Positions 59,974-64,000 of a stretch of 64,000 nt of DNA are shown one piece after another. Source of the DNA: Hyphococcus aureus (lineage in GTDB: Bacteria; Pseudomonadota; Alphaproteobacteria; Caulobacterales; Parvularculaceae). Under the pieces are notes generated by a model. That model was not told the DNA's origin, did no database searches, and worked only from the letters and a program-made list of their open reading frames with translations. Position numbers and translations under genes: made by a program. The DNA lies in assembly GCF_042643165.1 (NCBI RefSeq), contig NZ_JBHRSH010000002.1, positions 744,001 through 808,000 on the forward strand, read 5' to 3'. Position 1 is the first letter of the stretch. Every line of letters begins with the position of its first letter.

Positions 59974-60405
59974 TTACAGCGTCGCGGCGACCGCCATCAC
60001 GGACAGGACCAAAAGGCAACTTGTCGCCAGCAAAAACAGACCAAAGCGCACAGGTATGATGGTGTTCACCGTCGCTTGCCAGAGGCTGTGCGCAATCCGA
60101 AGAACCGTGTACGCCCAGGCAAGGCTGATCGCCATTGACGTAGCCGCGCCGGCCGCATGGAGGATCAGAACCGCCGCATAAAAGATCGTCGGCTGTTCCA
60201 TGAGGTGCGCATAGTTGTGCGCTTTCCACATGACGCGGTCTGGCAAAACGCCCTCGAGGTCCGAGCCGCGCCCGCCCGGTTTTGCGTTCTTCACGTCAAC
60301 GCCGGACTTCGAAAATGCAGCGAACCGGACAACCGCCATCCAGACAAGCATGATCAATGACCACAATATCAGTACCGCCGCCGGCGCCAGAATATTCTCA
60401 GTCAT
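59974..60405 (-). CDS. MAPEG family membrane protein
   Basis: A 143-residue protein with four hydrophobic segments of the membrane-associated eicosanoid/glutathione metabolism family. Seen are LILWSLIMLVWMAVVR, KAHNYAHLMEQPTIFYAAVL and WAYTVLRIAHSLWQATVNTI, followed by IPVRFGLFLLA. Bacterial members may have glutathione transferase or peroxidase activity, unproven here. It is convergent with the NtrC-type regulator (6-base gap). Confidence 0.88.
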   Translation of the reverse strand: MTENILAPAAVLILWSLIMLVWMAVVRFAAFSKSGVDVKNAKPGGRGSDLEGVLPDRVMWKAHNYAHLMEQPTIFYAAVLILHAAGAATSMAISLAWAYTVLRIAHSLWQATVNTIIPVRFGLFLLATSCLLVLSVMAVAATL

Positions 60406-60442
60406 TGCCCGTGCCCTCGTGTCAGTGCGCTTTCGCTACGCT

Positions 60443-60712
60443 CTAGACTTCGCCAAGCGCCGCGAGATATAGCTCAAGCATGGCTTCCTGTTCCTGGCGG
60501 TCGGCTTTTTCCATTTTGCGAATCCGCACGACCTGGCGCAGCGTCTTAACGTCATAGCCGTCGCTCTTGGCTTCGGCGTAGACTTCCTTGATGTCGTTCA
60601 TCACCGCAGCCTTGTCTTCTTCGAGGCGCTCGACGCGTTCGATGAAAGACCGCAGGCGATCCGCCGCGATGGTGGTTGCGCCTTCGACACTTGCTGCTGA
60701 TCCGTCCGCCAC
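60443..60712 (-). CDS. gapR: GapR (DUF2312) nucleoid-associated protein, GTG start
   Basis: An 89-residue homologue of GapR, which clamps overtwisted DNA ahead of replication and transcription in Caulobacter and supports topoisomerase action. The coiled-coil core is DRLRSFIERVERLEEDKAAV, NDIKEVYAEAKSDGYDVKTL and RQVVRIRKMEKADRQEQEAM. I start at GTG 60712 because AAGGAG lies 8 bases upstream; a TTG at 60742 is in frame but poorly placed. Essential or near-essential in relatives. It ends 38 bases from the MAPEG start on the same strand. Confidence 0.92.
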   Translation of the reverse strand: MADGSAASVEGATTIAADRLRSFIERVERLEEDKAAVMNDIKEVYAEAKSDGYDVKTLRQVVRIRKMEKADRQEQEAMLELYLAALGEV

Positions 60713-60865
60713 TGAAGCCGCTCCTTGAAAGCCTGATGCCAACCGTCCGGATACGGAATAGTTTTCCGCTCCCTACGGGACCTCAAGGAATAGAAATGCT
60801 CGCGGCAAAGGCCAAGCGTGAACCTTCCACAGGTGGAAAACTAAATCGGGCGTCAGTGAAAAGAC

Positions 60866-61411
60866 CTAGATTTCCTGGCCGTCGATTTCCCGGCGAAGCT
60901 CGCGGGCGCGCTGGCGCGCGTTGTCGTCATGGGGGTTCCATTCGAGCGCCTTCTGGAACATCTCATAGGCGGCGCGGTCTTCCCCGCCGGAAAGCAGGAG
61001 TTCGGCGAGTACCGTGCGCACCTCGAACTGGCGCGGCTCAAGCTCCAGCGCCTTGGAGAAATCCTCAATCGCCCCTGCCCGGTCGTCGGTCGTCAGCCGC
61101 ACCGTGCCGCGCAGCGCATAGCCTTGCGCGAAATTCGGCGCGAGGCCCGTCACATGGTCAAGCAGCGCCAGCGACAGATCGAACGCGCCATTATTGGCGG
61201 CAAGATTGGCCCGCTCATAAAGCAGGTCCACCGTGTCGCTCTGGCTGTCCGACCAGATGTCGATGATCCGGGCCGTGTTTTCCTCCGCCCGGTGGGCGTC
61301 GCCAACCCGAAGCTCCTCGAACAAGGCGTCGAGACGCGGATCGGTCTGATCCGCAGCGGCCGGCATCGCCGCCGCCAGGCTGAACAGAATCAAGAAAAAA
61401 GGCCCTCGCAT
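60866..61411 (-). CDS. Periplasmic tetratricopeptide-repeat protein
   Basis: A 181-residue exported protein (signal MRGPFFLILFSLAAAMPAAA) with about three TPR units: the LLYERANLAANNGAFDLSLALLDHV region, AQGYALRGTVRLTTDDRAGA with IEDFSKALELEP, and RTVLAELLLSGGEDRAAYEM with FQKALEWNPHD. TPRs mediate protein contacts; the partner is unknown. The start is ATG 61411, where the signal peptide begins; the frame runs to 61462. It lies 68 bases downstream of rpmJ on the same strand. Confidence 0.87.
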   Translation of the reverse strand: MRGPFFLILFSLAAAMPAAADQTDPRLDALFEELRVGDAHRAEENTARIIDIWSDSQSDTVDLLYERANLAANNGAFDLSLALLDHVTGLAPNFAQGYALRGTVRLTTDDRAGAIEDFSKALELEPRQFEVRTVLAELLLSGGEDRAAYEMFQKALEWNPHDDNARQRARELRREIDGQEI

Positions 61412-61479
61412 GAGCGAAAGCCTAATCCTTAAACCCTTAAAAACCAAGGAATTTCGCGCCAATTGCGCGTGAAGAGGCG

Positions 61480-61605
61480 TTAAGCCTGCTTCGCCTTGAA
61501 GCGGCGCTGGGTCTTGTTGATCACATAGACGCGGCCCTTGCGGCGCACCACCTGGCAGTCTTTGTGACGGTTTTTCAATGACTTAAGCGACGAACGGACT
61601 TTCAT
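61480..61605 (-). CDS. rpmJ: 50S ribosomal protein L36 (zinc-free type)
   Basis: A 41-residue protein, MKVRSSLKSLKNRHKDCQVV, then RRKGRVYVINKTQRRFKAKQ-A, matching L36 of the alternative type that lacks the zinc CxxC...C/H set, standard in alphaproteobacteria. L31 in this window is also zinc-free. It was found by reading the minus strand directly. The gene stands alone between the TPR gene and the divergent PNPOx-like gene. Confidence 0.95.
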   Translation of the reverse strand: MKVRSSLKSLKNRHKDCQVVRRKGRVYVINKTQRRFKAKQA

Positions 61606-61763
61606 GGCGATATGCTTTCAACGGGCTTTCAATTGATCCGGAGCCGCGGGAGATAGTCAACGCACCGGGGGATGTCAACAGACCCGCTTTGATATAGATC
61701 ATAAGGTCGAACGGGGTAAGAAAATCCAGTCTGCGCGGGGCATAGCGCGCGGCGGAGGAAACC

Positions 61764-62216
61764 ATGGACCAAGCCCTTAAAAAGCAGATTCTCTCTCTTC
61801 TCAGCAAGCACCGGATTATGACCATCGCGACCCTCCGGCCCGACGGCTGGCCCCAGGCTACAACCGTGGGCTACGCCAATGAGGGGCTGATTCTATATTT
61901 CGTATGCGGGACGGATAGCCAGAAGGCAGCCAATCTTGCCAAGGACAACCGGGTGTCGCTGACCATCGACAGCGATGCGGATCAGTTAATTGACATCAAG
62001 GGCCTCTCCATGGCGGCGCATGCGGAGCGGATCACCGACCGGGCGGAAGGCATGACGATGATGGGCCTTATGTTCTCGAACTATCCCGAACAAAAAGGCA
62101 TTCCCTTTGAGCCGCCTAAATTCGAGGACGTCGCCGTTTTCCGCGTAACGCCAAAGGTGATCTCCGTCCTCGATTACTCAAAGGGCTTTGCGCATACGGA
62201 TCTGGTGACGCTGTAG
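61764..62216 (+). CDS. Pyridoxamine-5'-phosphate-oxidase-like flavin-fold protein
   Basis: A 150-residue split-barrel protein of the PNPOx-like superfamily. The pattern is LLSKHRIMTIATLRPDGWPQ with ATTVGYANEG, LYFVCGTDSQKAANL, DNRVSLTIDSDADQ, and the final FRVTPKVISVLDYSKGFAHT. Such proteins bind FMN, F420 or haem-type ligands; here FMN is most likely. The specific reaction is unknown and it is too short for true PdxH. It is divergent from rpmJ. Confidence 0.85.
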   Translation: MDQALKKQILSLLSKHRIMTIATLRPDGWPQATTVGYANEGLILYFVCGTDSQKAANLAKDNRVSLTIDSDADQLIDIKGLSMAAHAERITDRAEGMTMMGLMFSNYPEQKGIPFEPPKFEDVAVFRVTPKVISVLDYSKGFAHTDLVTL

Positions 62217-62578
62217 GCCCCTTCGCGCCTTGCCTGACCCCTTATTTTTTGCGGTGTGCAGGCGAGTCTGGCGCCATTTGGAATATTCATCCAACCCGGC
62301 CGCAGGGCGCGCAGCCTGGCGCCGGGGCAGCATTCTATCCAACGATGTCAAAGAGCCTGACGCGGCGCTCTCGCTCCGCATCGCGCCGCCGTCAGGGCCG
62401 CTTTTCGAATTTCAGCGGCGAATGATGTTTTCGCCCGCCTTCGTTTCGGCCTCAGTCCGGCAACGGGAAGAAGCATAAGGCCTCGCGGGAAGTGGTGGAT
62501 AACTATTCACCAAACCTCAAAAAACCGCCCGAATTCATCACAAGCGATGTATTTTTCGCGTTATTGGGGCAAGGCGAT
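62217..62578. other. 362-base intergenic region, no gene recognised
   Basis: It lies between the convergent PNPOx-like and pdeM genes. An open frame at 62230-62478 (82 codons) has no ribosome-binding site or protein-like composition. GGTGGATAA near 62494 is one base from a DnaA box, but there is only one. No hairpin with a T run was found. Confidence 0.4.
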
Positions 62579-63283
62579 TCAGGCGCGTTGTTCGCGCATA
62601 CGCCCCTGATAATCCGGCGCCAGATTTTCACTGGCGATGGGATAAACGCCTTCAGCGCCCATGACCCAGGCGACAGGCTTTGTGAACACAGGCGCATAGG
62701 CCTCATCAAGAATATTCAGCCCGCCCGTATAGGCGCCCATGGCCGGCATGATCATCCGGTCCTCGCCCACGGCGAAACAACGCCGGCGCAGTGAACGGCC
62801 TTCCGAAATGACGCGCGCACATGGGTGAAGGTGCCCGGCAATCTCGCCCCTGGCCTGACCCGCTTTCGGCTCGTGACGAAAGACGAGCGCACCAAGCCTC
62901 TTGCGGAAGGTCGTTTCAGCGGCGAATCGCTTCGGCGGTTCGGGATCGTGATTGCCGAGAATCCAAATCCATTCAGTCGCGCCGATCAGGCTTTCAAGGC
63001 TCGCCGCATCTTCATCATCCATGCGGTCTTCAGCGCCGCCATCATGGAAGGCGTCGCCAAGAGAGATAACCCGCTTCGGCTTGTAGCGCCGCATCAGCGC
63101 GGCAAGGCGCATTAAAGTCGTGCGCGTATCGTAAGGCGGCAGCATCACCCCGCGTTCGGCGAAGCTCGACCCTTTTTCAAAATGCAGGTCCGAAACGATC
63201 AGTGTTTGCTCGCGCGCCCAGTAGATGGCGCCGAGGGGATCAAGCGTTAAAGACTCATTACAGAAGTAAATGCTGGGTTGCAT
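62579..63283 (-). CDS. pdeM: Ligase-associated DNA-repair metallophosphoesterase PdeM
   Basis: A 234-residue calcineurin-like phosphoesterase of the group found with an ATP-dependent DNA ligase, a DEXH helicase and an exonuclease. Metal motifs are in order: VSDLHFEKGSSF, SLGDAFHDGG, ILGNHD and AGHLHPCARV. It is thought to act as a nuclease or phosphodiesterase in DNA damage response. Its usual neighbour, the ligase-associated helicase, ends at 63639 upstream in the same direction, separated by a small gene on the opposite strand. Confidence 0.93.
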   Translation of the reverse strand: MQPSIYFCNESLTLDPLGAIYWAREQTLIVSDLHFEKGSSFAERGVMLPPYDTRTTLMRLAALMRRYKPKRVISLGDAFHDGGAEDRMDDEDAASLESLIGATEWIWILGNHDPEPPKRFAAETTFRKRLGALVFRHEPKAGQARGEIAGHLHPCARVISEGRSLRRRCFAVGEDRMIMPAMGAYTGGLNILDEAYAPVFTKPVAWVMGAEGVYPIASENLAPDYQGRMREQRA

Positions 63284-63345
63284 AGGCTGCTAAGATGGCG
63301 CAGATTCTCGTCGAAGAAAAGGCCGGTTATGACCGGTAGCATCAC

Positions 63346-63642
63346 ATGATAACAAAGACTGGTTTTAACGCCCTCATGGACAAGGTCTGTGTGGGTATGG
63401 GGTACTGTGGATGCATAAAACGTGGAAGGCCATTACATGTGCGAGACATTATTCCGGACAACGGTCCTGTAACAGTTGAACAATTCGTAGAATGGGTATT
63501 TCTCGCTGATAATATGAATCCCAATGTCGACCCTCAGCGATGGCAACCTCATAAGGATCAAATGAAAGCCGTGTTCATAGAATGTATGGGCAGCAATGTT
63601 GTTGATGCAAGCGAACTTCGCTGGAGTGAAGCAAGCGACTAA
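63346..63642 (+). CDS. Hypothetical 98-residue protein inserted between helicase and pdeM
   Basis: Unrecognised. The sequence looks like a compact folded protein: TKTGFNALMDKVCVGMGYCG, CIKRGRPLHVRDIIPDNGPV, TVEQFVEWVFLADNMN and MKAVFIECMGSNVVDASELR. The coding DNA is clearly less GC-rich than its neighbours and uses codons such as ATA, GTA and TGT that are rare around it, suggesting recent transfer. It runs antisense to the repair genes and overlaps the helicase stop by 4 bases. A GYCG motif with a nearby Cys could bind metal, a weak guess. Confidence 0.72.
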   Translation: MITKTGFNALMDKVCVGMGYCGCIKRGRPLHVRDIIPDNGPVTVEQFVEWVFLADNMNPNVDPQRWQPHKDQMKAVFIECMGSNVVDASELRWSEASD

Positions 63643-64000
63643 ATCTTCCCCATCGCCGTGGCAATGAGGTCGTCGGAAGCAGCTTTCAACATCTCCTCCG
63701 ATGCGGACCGCGCGACGCTTTCGCGGCCAATCTCCAGCATCACCGGCACGGCGAGCGGAGACACGCGATCCAAAGGCGAATGAACGACGCGTCCCCTCGC
63801 CCGGGTCAGGGTCGCCTGCAAACGCGCAATATCCATAAAGCCGCCCGCCGCATCATCCCAAGCAGCACGCAACAAAAGATGATCGGGCTCGTGCTCGCGC
63901 AACACGTCATAGATCAAGTCCGCAGAAAACGAGACCTGTCGACCGGTTTTTTCCTGACCGGGATATTTCTTTTCAATGAGCCCGGCGATCAGCGCGCAGT
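63639..64000 (-). CDS. Ligase-associated DEXH-box DNA helicase, C-terminal end
   Basis: The last about 120 codons of the Lhr-like helicase that partners the ATP-dependent ligase; the rest is outside the window. The frame is open from the right edge: ALIAGLIEKKYPGQEKTGRQ, then SADLIYDVLREHEPDHLLLR, and the family's C-terminal VSPLAVPVMLEIGRE. The codon at 63917 is an internal TTG, not a start. It heads towards pdeM, consistent with the known lig-helicase-pdeM grouping. Confidence 0.88.
   Translation of the reverse strand, partial: CALIAGLIEKKYPGQEKTGRQVSFSADLIYDVLREHEPDHLLLRAAWDDAAGGFMDIARLQATLTRARGRVVHSPLDRVSPLAVPVMLEIGRESVARSASEEMLKAASDDLIATAMGKI

Noticed and set aside
62230..62478. 82-codon open frame downstream of the PNPOx-like gene
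   Set aside because: No ribosome-binding site, no homology I recognise, composition like a random GC-rich frame.
62490..62505. DnaA-box-like GGTGGATAA, possible replication origin
   Set aside because: Only one near-match, with no AT-rich unwinding region, no further boxes and no origin-linked genes.
1..64000. CRISPR arrays, tRNA or rRNA genes, IS elements, prophage
   Set aside because: No regularly spaced repeats, no tRNA cloverleaf or rRNA signature, and no transposase or phage structural proteins were seen on either strand.

Overview
The window reads as chromosomal DNA of a free-living, probably marine alphaproteobacterium with a GC-rich genome. The evidence is gene content. GapR (DUF2312), RcdA (DUF1465) and TrcR (DUF1013) homologues, a COQ9 gene beside rpsU, the three-gene transhydrogenase pntAA-pntAB-pntB, DUF1192, short DUF465 (YdcH) proteins, 41-residue L36, TIGR02444 and the ligase-associated pdeM/helicase pair are all typical of that class. 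Two TonB-dependent receptors, one of them Oar-like, and a VPLPA-CTERM protein suggest a Parvularculales, Hyphomonadaceae or Caulobacterales relative; I cannot settle the family. No IS element, prophage, CRISPR array, tRNA or rRNA was seen.

Layout. 1-4023: msrA end, an M3 peptidase lipoprotein and agmatine deiminase. 4061-8098: a promoter, an FMN riboswitch, a TonB-dependent receptor and an MFS carrier, best read as a flavin uptake operon. 8170-16902: an Oar-like receptor, argS, a lipoprotein, ispH, rnhA, a peroxiredoxin and yqgE. 16940-26161: EAL protein, acetyltransferase, sthA, VPLPA-CTERM protein, M16 peptidase, thrC and an SMP-30-like protein. 26286-32086: rpmE, rcdA, DUF429, two related membrane proteins and trmFO. 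32249-36579: TetR, pirin and a flavocytochrome operon of the p-cresol methylhydroxylase type with a leader ORF and a Tat-signal partner. 36600-39518: a 972-residue secreted protein with HET-C-like, PLAT-like and ricin-B parts. 39991-46366: small conserved genes, quinone reductase, trcR, an SDR lacking its catalytic residues, ubiX and an SMP-30 lipoprotein. 46376-50947: GGDEF protein, a candidate 6S RNA, purEK, COQ9 and rpsU. 51029-58227: entericidin-like lipoprotein, MipA/OmpV, an exported methyltransferase-like lipoprotein, the pnt operon and a hydrolase. 58480-64000: an NtrC-type regulator, MAPEG, gapR, a TPR protein, rpmJ, a flavin-fold protein, pdeM and the end of the ligase-associated helicase, with a small compositionally odd gene between the last two.

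Themes. Flavin and redox biology recur: the riboswitch-controlled uptake genes, UbiX (which consumes FMN), a VAO-type flavoprotein with a cytochrome c partner, TrmFO, and both a soluble (SthA) and a proton-pumping (Pnt) transhydrogenase. The strongest candidate for a little-described system is the riboswitch-TonB receptor-MFS operon. Next come the flavocytochrome operon with its coupled leader peptide and Tat partner, and the HET-C/PLAT/ricin protein. All functions are read from sequence by eye; no database search was run.
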